This document shows, piece after piece, positions 1-11,383 of a DNA stretch of 64,000 nucleotides. The notes beneath the pieces were generated by a model. The model was not told the origin of the DNA and ran no database searches. It was given only the letters and a program-made list of their open reading frames with translations. The position numbers and the translations under genes were made by a program. The DNA is from Histoplasma ohiense (taxonomy: Eukaryota; Ascomycota; Eurotiomycetes; Onygenales; Ajellomycetaceae), in the NCBI GenBank assembly GCA_017607445.1, contig JAEVHH010000004.1, positions 3,162,001 to 3,226,000 on the forward strand, read 5' to 3'. Each line of letters starts with the position of its first letter. Position 1 is the first letter of the stretch.

Positions 1-682
1 TTTTTTTTTTGGCATGCTTAGGCCATCTAATGACCAATATTGAGCGCGGACTTCTTCACCGCGCGTTCTCCGTCTTCCTCTTTGATTCCCAGAAGCGATT
101 GTTACTCCAACAGCGCGCATCCGAGAAAATCACTTTCCCAGACATGTGGACAAATACCTGCTGCTCACACCCACTTGGCATTCCCGGTGAAACTGGCGTA
201 GAGTTCGAAGCTGCCGTGCAAGGGGTTCGGAGAGCTGCGCAGAGAAAACTGGATCACGAGTTGGGGATCAAGGCGGAGCAAGTCCCACTTGAGAAGTTCG
301 ATTTTCTGACCAGGATACACTACAAGGCTCCCAGCGACGGCAAGTGGGCAGAGCATGAGAGTAAGCAAACAAATGTCCTTGTTTAACTTAATTACTTATT
401 TTGGCACGAATGCAAAGCTAAAGATTTGCAATTTCAACGACAGTCGATTACATCCTTTTCATCCAGGCCGATGTTGACTTGAACGTGAGCCCCAATGAAG
501 TCCGCGATACCAAGTACGTTACGGCAGAAGAACTTAAGCAGATGTTCAAGGATCCGGCGTTGAAATTCACACCCTGGTTCAAGCTTATCTGCGAATCTAT
601 GCTCTTCGATTGGTGGGAAAAGTTCGGCACTGAAGAGTTCGAGAAGTTCAAGGGAGACAGAACGCTTCACCGCATGCTTTAA
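1..682 (+). CDS. IDI1: Isopentenyl-diphosphate delta-isomerase, 5'-truncated by the window edge
   Basis: Interconverts isopentenyl and dimethylallyl diphosphate, feeding sterol and other isoprenoid synthesis. Two exons are visible. Positions 1-21 are the end of an intron (T-rich tract, acceptor TAG at 19-21); exon 22-360; intron 361-443 (GTAAGC...CAG); exon 444-682 with stop TAA at 680-682. The split codon at the first acceptor restores a Cys before HLMTN, and splicing at 360/444 gives EHEIDYILF in frame. Seen motifs: HLMTN followed by RGLLHRAFSVFLFD, the NTCCSHPLG stretch holding the expected catalytic Cys of the Nudix-type isomerase, and the WAEHE segment holding the expected catalytic Glu. 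The C-terminus LFDWWEKFG is typical of fungal IDI1. The N-terminal exon(s) lie outside the window, so total length cannot be judged. Identification is firm. Confidence 0.93.
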
Positions 683-1495
683 AATTCCTGTGCCAGCAGT
701 AGAACTATTTTTAAAGAACTTGACACTCACTCTATTTGCCAATACCTCTTTCGTGGTTATATATTTGCAATTTTATGCGAAGCGTGCTCTCACACACAAA
801 GATTCATCTGATACTAATACTGCGGATTTCTGACGATGTGGCCTCAAACCATTCCAGACTGCATAGCTAAAAGGCGTCGTTTCAGTTTCATTTCGGGGTA
901 AATAGTGGCTATAATTGACTACTTGTTTTTACTTTTCTATCGCTGGGCATCCTACCAATTTCTTGCGTTTTTCGGAGAGAATGTGCGCACAGAATGTAGA
1001 GCGTATATCCGCCACCCCCCTAAATCGATTAGTTCGCGGGGATGTTCTTCATAAGTTTGCAACTATTGGTTGTGTTACCTCTGAAACGAGTTTAAAGCTT
1101 CAAATTTATGGGGAGAGCGCTTTCGTTGACAATAAAGGCAGATAAGAGCATTATCGATTCTTCTAGTTCCTATTCTGTGACATCCGAAGAGCAAATGCGT
1201 AGCGGATGCGTGGTTATCGAAGTGGGTGTTCAACAACGCTGCGTATGGAAAATTATAACATCACAATAGCAGTGCTGGCGCTCCTACATTCATTAGATAT
1301 ATGGCCAGTAAAAAAATAGCAAATCGACAACTCCGTAATAAAATGCAGCAAGATCGGAATCCTAAACACCCAGATCCCCAGTCCCAGAGATATTAACAAA
1401 GAAATAAAACGCCGTGGTCTCCGAGATATAGCAAACCATCTCCAGTTCCGCAAAGTCGAACCTCAAACCAGTCTTATCCATGTGCAAAAAGCCCA
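683..1495. other. Intergenic spacer
   Basis: Convergent spacer between the IDI1 3' end and the 3' end of the DUF202 gene. It should hold both 3' UTRs. Only short non-conserved reading frames occur, and I see no repeat or RNA gene. Confidence 0.5.
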
Positions 1496-1951
1496 TTACG
1501 GCTTTGCTGGAGGATCCGTGCTTAAGAGTATGATACACGTCCCAATGATCGATATAGCAACAACGGTGAAAACCACCTGCGTCTTCCAGCCACTCTGAAC
1601 CAGCGCAGCATTTCGACTATATTTGGTCATTGTCCGTATGTAAGTCGCGAACCCGCTACACAGGCAGACGAACGACAAAACCCAAAAGATGATGCCGAGC
1701 GGGAGCGCCATGCGCAACTCCAACTGCGACGGCTTGTACCGGAGGTGGAAGGACATTATGATTGCGCATGCAACGATGGAGAGATACATGGATAGCCGCA
1801 GCCACGAGAGGAATGTTCGCTCGTTGGCGCAGTGATCGCGGGCGTCAGATGCATTGTTATCGAACAGGAGAGGGCCGAAGAAGGGCCTGGAGAGGAACAC
1901 TGGGCCTTGCGAGGCAAGGTCACTATATGCTAGGGTTAGAGTGTTTGACAT
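1496..1951 (-). CDS. DUF202-domain small membrane protein
   Basis: Single-exon protein of 151 residues starting at ATG 1951-1949 and ending TAA 1498-1496. The central ANERTFLSWLRLSMYLS motif is the signature of the DUF202 family. This domain is also found in the membrane part of fungal vacuolar transporter chaperone (VTC) proteins and in bacterial YidH-like proteins. Three hydrophobic segments follow at about residues 46-68, 82-105 and 125-145, giving a short three-pass membrane protein. There is no SPX or polyphosphate polymerase domain, so it is a stand-alone DUF202 protein of unknown function and not a full VTC subunit. It faces IDI1 tail to tail. Family assignment is confident; function is not known. 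Confidence 0.82.
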   Translation of the reverse strand: MSNTLTLAYSDLASQGPVFLSRPFFGPLLFDNNASDARDHCANERTFLSWLRLSMYLSIVACAIIMSFHLRYKPSQLELRMALPLGIIFWVLSFVCLCSGFATYIRTMTKYSRNAALVQSGWKTQVVFTVVAISIIGTCIILLSTDPPAKP

Positions 1952-2896
1952 GGTAATACCTTTTACGAAGTGCTGGATCGAGAATAAGCACCTACGCTGT
2001 GACGTGCACTGGATTTCTCCTCAGTGCACTGGTTAAGACATTGTTGCTTGGAGCAGCATCTTCGAGCTCTGGGGTATCATCGCGTGGCATTGTGCAGCGC
2101 GCAACAATACCGGGCTTTGATTTTTCGATTCTAATAACGGGGTGTGGTAACAAAGCCTACCATTTCGTAGCGGAATGGTTGCTGATATTTGATGTTTGCC
2201 GTCAATTTTCTAGACGTCGCAGAATTAATTACCCTTTTTTGGCACGAGACGAGATGTTCCAAGAACCAACCAATCCGAAGGCATTATCCCACATCAAAGG
2301 CGATAAAACGCTGCCTAGGTAATATCTCGACAGCCACGATGCGAAATTTTTATTTAGTTGGTACTTTTTACATGCCGGAGAATCCTATACACATGTTACA
2401 TGGTTTAACTATCGCTCGTTGATGAGGCTGTTTCTTCTCATTGAAGCAGCATAAAATAAGGTTGTTAAGCTTGAGTCATTGGGTTCGCTTATGTCATGGG
2501 GCCATATCGGCTTCTGATTGGCCAAAGATATGACGCAGAGCCCTCGGCATTGTGCGGCTCTTATCGTGAGTAAGCGGGCATATCTGGATATTGCAAACGA
2601 TGGTGGATATTTTCATTCCATGCTGCTTCCATCCCATTGTTGTGGAAGGGAACGAACGGGACGTTCAAGTCAAGCCTCGGTTCCTAGAATCTTATTGGCG
2701 CACCCTAAATATTTGTTACTTCGGTTTAGGGTTCGTAAGGAACCTGGTTTCTGTAAGGCTGAACATTTATTTCCCCACTGATTATTCGTCCAAACGAGCA
2801 CCGCGCAAACCAGAGTACTAATGTTTTTAATTGCTATGATAAATTATATTCACACAAAACGAAGAAATCCCCTGCCCTTAGTACCCCTCATCTCAA
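1952..2896. other. Intergenic spacer with divergent promoters
   Basis: About 0.9 kb between the DUF202 gene start (-) and the MATE start (+), expected to carry both promoters. No convincing gene, repeat or recognisable operator is visible. Confidence 0.5.
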
Positions 2897-4865
2897 ATGG
2901 ATATACCACCAAATCCATCCGATGCGAACCCCTCTCGCATCGATGAAGAGGACGGCCAAGTAGACGGGGATTTATCTGCGACCAGCCTTGGTAATTCCCA
3001 CTCCTTGGCCGAATCTTACAGGAGACCTAGCTTCTTCACAACAGGTGCACGAGGAACAGTCGTTCCATACCCTCAAGCCCAGGAGCATGCGGTCCTGGCG
3101 GATTGGGAACGGGAGCAGGTCTTAGAAGAAGAGCGGGATTTATTAGCGGACAGTCATGTTATTCACCCGGAACACCGACATGCGAAACCGGCCAAGGGAC
3201 AGAGTCAGATTGCTGGTCTACTCTCGAAAAGACTGAAAGAATCTGAGACATTTCCCCGGGAGGAAGATGAAGAATCTGCACAGCTTCCTGGATCCTCATC
3301 TGGGCCTGACTCTTCTGCCACCGAGACTACTGCCCTTTTGGCGTCATCTGCAGCGCTTGGAAACCGTGTTAGTGATCGTGTTAGTGACGATGAGGTTGGT
3401 AGCAAATGGGAGGAAGCAGTCGAGGCTGGTCTGATCCATACAACATGGCGCCGGGAAGCCAAGGTGTTATCGAAATACACAATCCCGTTGATGATTACAT
3501 TCATTCTTCAATACTCTTTGACGGTAGCCAGTATCTTTACAGTCGGGCATCTTGGAAAAGTAGAGTTAGGAGCTGTGTCCCTCGCCAGTATGACGGCTAA
3601 CATTACCGGATATTCGATATATCAAGGCCTCTCTACAAGCTTGGATACTCTTTGCGCTCAAGCCTATGGTTCCGGGAAAAAATCCCTTGTTGGATTGCAC
3701 ATGCAGAGGATGGTTTACTTTCTCTGGCTAATGACCATCCCCATTGGTTTAGTATGGTTTTTCGCTGAACGGATTTTGATGGTCATCGTTCCAGAGAAGG
3801 ACGTTGCAGTTCTTGCAGGATTATACCTGAAGATTGTCTTGTTGGGGGCCCCAGGGTATGCATGCTTCGAAAGCGGGAAACGTTTTGTTCAAGCGCAAGG
3901 CCTTTTTTCTGCGGGGCTCGCTGTCCTGGTAATATGCGCCCCGCTCAACGCCTTTTTGAATTGGCTTTTCGTCTGGGTATGTTCCTCTTCCCCACAGTCC
4001 ATAGTTCCACGTTATGGTATCACAAAACCGTTCTATTCCTCCTAACATGATGTAATAGAAACTAGGTTTTGGTTTCGTTGGTGCACCTATGGCTGTTGCC
4101 ATAAGTGATAACCTACTCCCTATCTTTCTCTTCCTGTATGTTCGTTTCATCGCAGGGAAGGAGTGTTGGAATGGCTTTACGAAAAGGGGATTAGAGAATT
4201 GGGGCCCTATGATTCGCCTCGCACTTCCGGGATTTTTAATGGTCGAAGCCGAAGTACTCGCTTTTGAGATATTAACACTCGCCGCAAGCTACTTCGGTAC
4301 CACGGCACTGGCAGCTCAATCCGTGCTCTCCACAATATCTGGTATCTCCTTCCAGATTCCTTTCCCTCTCTCCATCGCAATCAGCACTCGAATTGCCAAC
4401 CTTATCGGGGCGAGTTTAAGTGATTCCGCTCGTACATCCGCCAAGGTAGGCATGGTCGGCGCCGTTATCATCGGACTCCTAAACGTCACCTTCCTTTCTT
4501 CTCTCCGAAATTATATCCCTAACCTCTTTACCTCTGACGAGGAAGTTGCGAGATTGGTCGCCCAGATCCTCCCAGTCTGTGCCTCATTCCAGCTCGTCGA
4601 CGCGCTGGCAGCCAACTGCAACGGCATCCTCCGTGGTCTTGGACTCCAGTCTTTTGGTGGTTATGTTCAGCTATTCTGCTATTACGTTGTTGCCATGCCC
4701 ATTAGTATGGGCACATCCTTTGGGTTAGGTTGGAGCCTCTGGGGCCTCTGGACTGGTGTTGCTGTCGCACTGTGCCTGGTGTCAATTATCGAAGGCGTGT
4801 TCTTGACCCGCACTGATTGGGAGATTTCTGTGTCCGATGCCAGGAGGAGGAATGCTATGGGATGA
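2897..4865 (+). CDS. MATE family multidrug/toxin extrusion transporter
   Basis: Membrane antiporter of the MATE family, 628 residues from two exons: 2897-3976 and 4059-4865. The intron 3977-4058 has donor GTATGT, branch-like CTAAC at 4043 and acceptor TAG. Splicing joins LNWLFVW to KLGFGFVGAP in frame. Residues 1 to about 190 form a hydrophilic, acidic, Ser-rich cytosolic tail. The membrane part starts near the segment ITFILQYSL. MATE-like features include the polar SLASMTANITGYSIYQGLS segment, LDTLCAQAYGSG (the conserved first-lobe motif) and in the second lobe GTTALAAQSVLSTISGISFQIPF. Such fungal proteins are thought to export cations or drugs at the plasma or vacuolar membrane, but the substrate cannot be read from sequence. 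The long N-terminal tail is common in fungal MATEs. Start is the first ATG of the frame. Confidence 0.92.
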
Positions 4866-5564
4866 TTGATGCGATCTGATGCGCGTATTCGTCCTTGATT
4901 TTGGGCCATGCACTCCACCTACCAACCTACAGGTTTATTCCACATTCTTTTTGATGTGTTCTACGCATGTTTCCTTGTAACACATTTGCCATTGTGTTTT
5001 CAAGGTTATGTTTCACAATTACAAACCCTATAAAGTCTACACAAGGGATTTTATGTTTGGTTTTTGGGTAGGAGGCGGCGGGATCTCTGCTCAGTTGTGC
5101 AATGATGTGATTGATATATATATTGGTCTTTTTGTGGCGTTGAGTTATTCTAGAAGCCGTGTTATTTTGTGGTGGTGATCCGCTGGGTCAGACTTTACTA
5201 TTCATGGCATGTATAGACAAGACAAGACAATATTATATTGTATATGTAATCTTTTTGGATCTACATCTTCCACAACATTAGCTAAAATTTATGAGCGAAA
5301 TCGTATATTCTTGCTATCCTGGTTGCCTTATCGCAGTTTCCCTTGAATATCGAGCAAGAATGGTATAAAATATTCTTATTTGTATGAATCATTGGACATG
5401 CGTATTAGTTAGAATATATAAAAAGAGAAAAAAAAAAAAAAAAACCGAAAACAAAAAATACTTGACGAACTCCTACCACTAGAGAAAGAAAAACGCCCTT
5501 TGAACCCGCTCATGAAAGTGGCACGAAGCAAAAGTTCCTCCCACATGAGTAAAACCACTATCAA
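4866..5564. other. Convergent intergenic spacer with poly(A) run
   Basis: A 0.7 kb AT-rich spacer between the 3' ends of the MATE and J-protein genes. It includes a 17-18 bp A run near 5428-5444. No gene or structured element is seen. Confidence 0.5.
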
Positions 5565-6359
5565 TTATCCCAGCACCTTCATCTTTTTCTTCTTCTTCCC
5601 TTCACCTTTCTGCGATTTGCCCTTCTGCCAATTCCTCCAGCTCCCAATCCGCTCATCGCGCGATTCCTCCCAAGCCTTTTCGTCTTCCCTTTTCCGTTTC
5701 CGCGCCTCAATCTCCTCCTCCTCCTTCTTCTTTTCTCTGCCTTCCTCCTGCAACTGCGCCTTCAACCGTCGCCTCCGCCTAGCCTCTTCCTCAACAAGAA
5801 CCTCTACAGTCTTCTGTCGCCATTCCTTCTTGAATTCCTCCGTCTTCAGTTCGGGAGAGTCGAGGGTATACTTGTGTTCTCTGATCAATATTCGCCGCGC
5901 ATCGGCTATACACTCGTCAAGGTGAGCTCGTGCTTTTTCATCCAGCAGCGTCGTCTGCGCCTTTTTAAGGCGATCAAAGGCGTCTGGCGCCGCAGGGTTT
6001 GAGGATTTATCCGGGTGTATGAGGAGGGATTTCTTGCGATATTGTACTTTTATGTCGGAATCAGGGACGCCAGGTTGGAGGTCCAGAACCGCATACCTGT
6101 TTCACGAGTCAGACAGGTGTTAAAATTGAAAGTTGAATGACATTTCTGTGTGTGTGTGTGTGGATTATATAGGGTGGTAAAACCTACGCATCGAGTTGGA
6201 AGGCCTTCCTAATGCGATCGATTTCCGCATCCTAGAGGCATTTCGTTAATTTATGGGGACGCTAATTGATTAGGAGAGGGTGAATGTTTCTCATACTTTT
6301 GTAAATTCAGATGCCTCTCTCTCGAGGGCATCGAGTGCTTCCAATTCATCTTCAGCCAT
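5565..6359 (-). CDS. J-domain protein of the Spf31/DNAJC8 type (splicing-associated)
   Basis: Three exons on the minus strand: 6359-6297, 6231-6188 and 6096-5565, giving 212 residues. Both introns have GTATG/GTAGG donors and TAG/CAG acceptors, and all junctions keep frame. The J domain covers roughly residues 35-100 with the diagnostic HPDK at 63-66, which stimulates Hsp70 ATPase. It is followed by a long charged helix, very rich in Arg, Lys and Glu, and a basic tail ending KKKKKMKVLG. This arrangement (J domain plus highly charged coiled C-terminus, about 210-260 residues) matches S. pombe Spf31 and human DNAJC8, which associate with the spliceosome. The second intron holds a (TG)8 run. The gene shares a promoter of about 180 bp with DBP4 on the other strand. 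The splice-factor role is by family, not proven here. Confidence 0.88.
6147..6162. repeat. (TG)8 microsatellite inside an intron
   Basis: Eight TG units lie in the second intron of the J-protein gene (CA repeat on the coding strand). Confidence 0.9.
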
Positions 6360-6539
6360 CTCGAAAGCTCTCCGCAGTTCAGCTATCCAGAGCATTCAAG
6401 GTCAACTCAACTATTTGTGAATAGAATACGATGACTAAGCAGTGGCGCCAAGAACAAGGCGACGGCGGTAAATTTCTCGGTTTTCTATGTAAGATTTTGA
6501 TGAGAATGCAACACAAAAGCTTGACATTTGCAGCAAGAC
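6360..6539. promoter_or_regulatory. Compact divergent promoter, J-protein / DBP4
   Basis: Only about 180 bp separate the two start codons, so both transcripts must use overlapping regulatory sequence. No clear TATA box is seen. This is inference from gene arrangement. Confidence 0.5.
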
Positions 6540-8975
6540 ATGGCATCGGCACACCATGGGCGGAATAGCAAACACCCCAAACCCTCCCGTAGCAATGCCA
6601 GAAGTCTTAAACGAAAGCGGGATGAGGTGGACCTTTCAACGCTCGCACAACGGATTGACGAGCTTGATGTCAAAGCTTCATTCGAAGCATTTTCCGACCT
6701 CCCTCTCTCAGAACCTACCGCGGACGGCCTTTCCGCGTGCCATTTTAAATCGCTGACCGATATTCAAGCTAGGGCGATACCGCATGCTCTCAAGGGACGA
6801 GATATCCTGGGCGCCGCAAAGACTGGGAGCGGGAAAACACTTGCGTTTCTCGTTCCTCTCCTGGAGTTGCTTTATCGAAAACAATGGACGGAATATGATG
6901 GGCTGGGAGCGTTGGTGCTGTCGCCTACTCGCGAGCTGGCGATCCAGATATTCGAAGTGTTACGGAAGATCGGTCGCCATCATACCTTCTCGGCTGGGTT
7001 GGTAATTGGCGGGAAGGGCCTGCAGGAGGAACAAGAACGGCTGGGGAAGATGAACATATTGGTGTGCACTCCCGGACGGATGCTGCAGCATATGGACCAG
7101 ACGGCAGCTTTTGATACCAATCACATTCAATTACTTGTGCTGGATGAGGCGGATCGAATTATGGATATGGGATTCCAAAGTACTGTCGACGCCATTATCG
7201 ACCACCTGCCAAAGGAGCGGCAAACGATGCTGTTCAGCGCAACGCAGACGAAAAAAGTTTCGGATCTTGCGCGCTTGAGTCTACGGGATCCCGAATACGT
7301 ATCTGTTCATGAAACAGCGGCCAGCGCAACTCCGGCGAAGTTACAACAAAATTACATCATCACGCCGCTGCCAGAAAAGTTGGATACCCTATGGAGTTTT
7401 ATACGAAGCAGTTTGAAGTCTAAAATCATAGTGTTCTTCTCGTCGGGGAAGCAAGTTCGATTTGTGTACGAGTCTTTTAGGCATATGCGACCTGGGATTC
7501 CCCTTCTTCATTTACATGGGCGCCAGAAACAAGGCGCCAGGGTAGATATTACAAAGAAATTTTCTGCGGCTAAGTATTCGTGCTTGTTTGCTACGGATAT
7601 TGCTGCGAGGGGCCTGGATTTCCCGGCTGTCGACTGGGTTATTCAGGTTGACTGCCCAGAGGACGCAGACACATATATCCACCGAGCAGGTCGAACCGCG
7701 CGCTACGAACGCAACGGGCGAGCAGTTCTGTTCCTAGAGCCCAGTGAGGAGGCGGGAATGTTAAAGCGGCTGGAACAGAAGAAAATACCCATCGAAAAAA
7801 TTAATGTCCGTTCCAAGAAACAGCAGAGTATTAAAAACCAGTTGCAGAATATGTGTTTTAAAGACCCATCTTTGAAATACCTTGGACAGAAAGCTTTTAT
7901 ATCCTACGTCAAATCCATCCATGTGCAGAGGGATAAGGAGGTTTTTGTTGTGAAAGACTTGCCCTTGCAAGAATATGCCGCGAGCTTGGGCCTACCTGGT
8001 GCCCCGCGCATCAAGTTTATCAAGGGTGAGGACTCCAAGAAACTGAAAAATGCACCGAGAAGATTATTAGAAGCACTATCGAGCGGAGATGACACAGATA
8101 CAGACGGTGGGGAGCACAAGAAAAAGAAGGATGAAGCCGTCAGAACTAAATATGATCGCATGTTTGAACGACGAAACCAGGACGTCTTGACTGAGCATTA
8201 CACGAAATTGATCAATGAGGACGGCATCGCAGTTGCTGGAGGCGCCCCTGATGATTCCAAAGCAGATGCTGATGAAGATAATGATTTCCTTTCTGTGAAG
8301 CGTCGATTTGACGCAGGGGACGACAATCTCGGCGAAGCATCTGATGGTGACTCCGATACGACGAAACCCAAGCCTAAAGTGGTACAAATACCTGGTAGCG
8401 AGCCACTTATCATAGATTCTCACCGGCGAGAGAAACTTCTGAAGTCGAAGAAGAAGCTGCTTAAATACAAGGGCAAAGGGTCGAAATTGGTCTTCGATGA
8501 AGATGGGAACCCGCACGAAGTGTATGAAATGGAAGATGAAGACGACTTCAAGAAACAGGGTTCTGCAGATGCGCAGCGGGCCAAGTTCCTGGAGCTGGAG
8601 GCCGAGCGGACTAGACTTGCAGATATCCGCGACAAAGAAATTGCGAAACAAAAGAAACGGGAGAGAAAGGAGAAAAGGAAAGAAAGGGCAAGGCTGGCAA
8701 AGGAAACAGGCGACGCTGGAGGGTCAGCAGTGCTTGCGCCATTTGATGAAGACATTGAAGGAGATGATGACCTTAGCCAGGCTTCCGGCACCGGGCAAGT
8801 TCCCGGAGAGGCCCATCCGAGTAAAAAGCAAAAGAAATGGCCCCAAGACTCGTCTGGGGATGAACAAGAGAAGAAGAAGGGCCGCGGCCGTTCGAAACGT
8901 AGTCAGGCAAATGGGCCCGTTGCGATTGAAACTTTGGAGGATCTGGAGACTCTTGCTGCTGGGCTTCTGGGCTAA
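6540..8975 (+). CDS. DBP4: ATP-dependent RNA helicase DBP4 (DEAD box)
   Basis: Single-exon nucleolar DEAD-box helicase of 811 residues. In yeast, Dbp4 (Hca4) acts in early pre-18S rRNA processing and release of U14 snoRNA. I place the start at ATG 6540; there is no upstream in-frame ATG. Motifs in order: Q motif region 50-80, Walker A AAKTGSGKT at 92-100, PTRELA near 129, TPGR near 177, DEAD 202-205, SAT 233-235, then HGRQKQ and the HRAGRTAR motif VI. The family-specific segment NQLQNMCFKDPSLKYLGQKAFISYVKS follows. The C-terminal third is acidic and lysine-rich coiled sequence, as in other DBP4 proteins, including a basic KKRERKEKRKERARLAK stretch. Motif VI has Ala where Val is more usual (HRAGRT). 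Identification is firm. Confidence 0.96.
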   Translation: MASAHHGRNSKHPKPSRSNARSLKRKRDEVDLSTLAQRIDELDVKASFEAFSDLPLSEPTADGLSACHFKSLTDIQARAIPHALKGRDILGAAKTGSGKTLAFLVPLLELLYRKQWTEYDGLGALVLSPTRELAIQIFEVLRKIGRHHTFSAGLVIGGKGLQEEQERLGKMNILVCTPGRMLQHMDQTAAFDTNHIQLLVLDEADRIMDMGFQSTVDAIIDHLPKERQTMLFSATQTKKVSDLARLSLRDPEYVSVHETAASATPAKLQQNYIITPLPEKLDTLWSFIRSSLKSKIIVFFSSGKQVRFVYESFRHMRPGIPLLHLHGRQKQGARVDITKKFSAAKYSCLFATDIAARGLDFPAVDWVIQVDCPEDADTYIHRAGRTARYERNGRAVLFLEPSEEAGMLKRLEQKKIPIEKINVRSKKQQSIKNQLQNMCFKDPSLKYLGQKAFISYVKSIHVQRDKEVFVVKDLPLQEYAASLGLPGAPRIKFIKGEDSKKLKNAPRRLLEALSSGDDTDTDGGEHKKKKDEAVRTKYDRMFERRNQDVLTEHYTKLINEDGIAVAGGAPDDSKADADEDNDFLSVKRRFDAGDDNLGEASDGDSDTTKPKPKVVQIPGSEPLIIDSHRREKLLKSKKKLLKYKGKGSKLVFDEDGNPHEVYEMEDEDDFKKQGSADAQRAKFLELEAERTRLADIRDKEIAKQKKRERKEKRKERARLAKETGDAGGSAVLAPFDEDIEGDDDLSQASGTGQVPGEAHPSKKQKKWPQDSSGDEQEKKKGRGRSKRSQANGPVAIETLEDLETLAAGLLG

Positions 8976-9514
8976 TGGAATTCTAAGGCTAGATAATTGG
9001 TGTCATCAAAATTTTCAACCCCATTTTTTTTATACGTGACATATGATCATACGGATATCCCTTTTTTGTTATAACTATCTCATGTGCAATTTGATCAAAA
9101 AACGCTCCAACATCAGTTGAGCAGTTTTGCTTTTTGAAGATTCATGAGCTCGCCCCTGCTTTTTAGTATGGGAAGCTCTAAGTCACAATCTCATTCTACA
9201 TTCAATGTAACGGTGAAACATGATGAAGCTTGTAATATCATCGAGTACATGGCGAACACTGTGAATTCATCTCACCACACTTGGCCGTTCTATTTCGCAA
9301 GGTATCAAACTTTGTTTGACAGCTCACTGGCATGGGTTGTAGTTGATTTCGTCATTCAGGCTATTATTACTCTATTATGCCGAGCAGTAATATCAGCATG
9401 CTTGGAGTGTAGCATCAAAACCCATCAATCGTATCCATGCCCATAGCTCTAGGATCATATATGCCTGGGGGCGTTGAGTTCCCAGCGGTCAATGGATAAT
9501 TTTGTCTCCCCATG

Positions 9515-9544
9515 CTCCAGCTCCAGCTCCAGCTCCAGCTCCAG
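9515..9544. repeat. (CTCCAG)5 tandem array
   Basis: Five perfect CTCCAG hexamers in intergenic DNA. No surrounding coding frame explains them. Confidence 0.95.
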
Positions 9545-9846
9545 CATGGTGTTCAGTGCTCTTCGTCAAAACAGCTGGCTATTCTGCGAAGATAGATTCG
9601 CGCTTTGACAGTCGTCTCCCGCCAGTTGAACGTGGTTCAAACTAGACAGCCATGGCAGGGATGGGGTGGCAGGGTTCAGAGTTGAACAGGGCTCCATTTT
9701 GACCTCTGTCCGACTTTTCGAATGGTTAAAAGTATCCCTTTGCCCTGTGCTTCTAGGCACAAGTTAACTCTATATCAAACCCTAATCCTAATTCCAAACC
9801 GCCAATTCCATCGCTAATCCTGTGTTGGTAATTTAATTCTGCCCCA

Positions 9847-9888
9847 TGTATGTATGTATGTATGTATGTATGTATGTATGTACTGTAC
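9847..9888. repeat. (TGTA)9 microsatellite running into a GTACTGTAC palindrome
   Basis: Nine TGTA units (9847-9882) run directly into the palindromic core GTACTGTAC (9880-9888). The same core recurs elsewhere in the window, usually beside TGTA or TATG units. Confidence 0.9.
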
Positions 9889-11097
9889 GTGGGCGTATTC
9901 TAACGGGTTGAAAATGATATTGACAAGCGTTGGACAGAAGTTCGAACAATTATAGACCATGCAATCTTGTGGGGACAATCCTTAAGATAATGTATGTACA
10001 GTACAACAAATTCCATGGTTCAAAATCTCTTGACAAACATCCAATTCGTGATCAGCTTTCCTGAACCGCGTTCAACTGTACCCTGCAAACGCCCAACCCC
10101 GATCTCCACCACCGCTTCGTCTTTGGTAGTAAGATGGCGGTTTGTATTCTAGATGGGGTGAGAATGGCATTGGCGGCGCTGAGCGCGGTGAGCACTTGAG
10201 TCAACGATCTTTGATTGAAAAGTCGAAGTTTCCAAGAGTTCATCAAGACTCGCTGGATGAGCGTGATGGATTGAGAATTTGTCCAGCCAGGGATTCAGAT
10301 TTTCATGCCCGCTCAGACATGCTGAACCCTTTTTTCTTTTTCTTTTTCTTTTCCTTCTTTTTGCCTTTTCCAGCCAGTTGGGTGTCATCATGATGTCAGT
10401 TGGTGCGATTGCGCAGAGTTTAGTTCGCCACGTGGGACCATTAGATGAATTGAACAGCCTCAACTGGTATGATCTTGATGGCAACGTCTGTTCTTCAGCG
10501 CTTATCACGAGTACTAGTGGTTATTGAGAATGTTAGGACCGTAGGCAAAGCTGCTAAAAAACAGCCTAGTACTAGTACCGAGAGCCCTTCACTTACGCCG
10601 CGTAGATGCCAGTCCTAGTATTCTTCTGACGCTGGTTGGCATATTGCTTGGCATCGAGAAGTAATTACCATGCCGTCGAATTGCAAGGTTCTAAAACACC
10701 TGAAGAGAGCACAGCGACTGAGCTGGATTGATCTATCGCAGTGATGCTCGGTTAATTTTCCATGTAGCGGTGCAGCGCCAAGCCCAACCCGTCCAGCGCC
10801 ACACCCGTTGATCCTCGACAGAGAGTAGGGGACGCAGTATCCGTACTTCTATCCACACCAACCAGCCATACTGTGATGGTATCTGTGGTCCAGGGGTCGT
10901 GCGGGGGCAAAAGCTGCCAAACCTCAAGCGATCACGCCATCAAGCTAAGGCGAGAGTGCCCTCTTCCACTTAGGCTTTAATCTTCCTTCTTTCTATGGAC
11001 GATGGCGTTTCTTTGGAAACAAATGAGCCAATCGTCAGATTTTAAGCTCGACGTTGGCTGAGTTTATTTACCGTCCTCCGCCTCATTGGAATATCTC

Positions 11098-11103
11098 TAT
11101 AAA
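11098..11103 (+). promoter_or_regulatory. Possible TATA box of the amino acid permease gene
   Basis: TATAAA lies 281 bp before the permease start codon, just ahead of a plausible leader. The leader contains two short upstream reading frames (13 codons at 11118-11156 and 6 codons at about 11234). The transcription start is not known. Confidence 0.35.
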
Positions 11104-11383
11104 CGACTGTCTCTGGGATGTCTTGTTTGATTCGTTCAAATTGTGTGTTGGTGTGACTGTGTGTTTCTTCCTAATCCATTTTCGATCCCGAGGGTAACTG
11201 CTGCTTGCTTGTCGACATTTTCCCCAAATTTTTATGCTCCTGAAGTCCTAGTCCGCTCATCAGCCATTTACAGAAACGATTCTTGTCTGTGGGGGAACTA
11301 TTACGGCGGCCGCGTGCAAAGTGCTTTCTTGCGCTTGGAGCGGCTAAATAGTTCGCCCGACTCTCTTGAGAGAGTTGTATGCC

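Larger units (their letters stand above)
8976..11383. other. Intergenic spacer with microsatellites
   Basis: About 2.4 kb without a supported gene. It contains a CTCCAG hexamer array, a TGTA tetramer array, two GTACNGTAC palindromes (9880-9888 and 9996-10004) and a pyrimidine tract at about 10328-10375. The end holds the permease promoter and leader. Several reading frames of about 100 codons exist but show no domain or codon character. Confidence 0.5.

Noticed and set aside
6511..6542. TTTGCAG just before the DBP4 start as a splice acceptor with a hidden 5' exon
   Set aside because: No upstream coding exon with matching phase could be found in the 180-bp divergent promoter, and ATG 6540 gives a complete protein.
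8076..8791. Long antisense frames (191 and 123 codons) inside DBP4
   Set aside because: Complement of Lys/Glu/Asp-rich codons gives long Phe/Leu/Ser frames; an artefact of composition.
9144..9446. 100-codon plus-strand frame after DBP4
   Set aside because: No domain, AT-rich, no promoter or splice context. Likely 3' UTR or chance.
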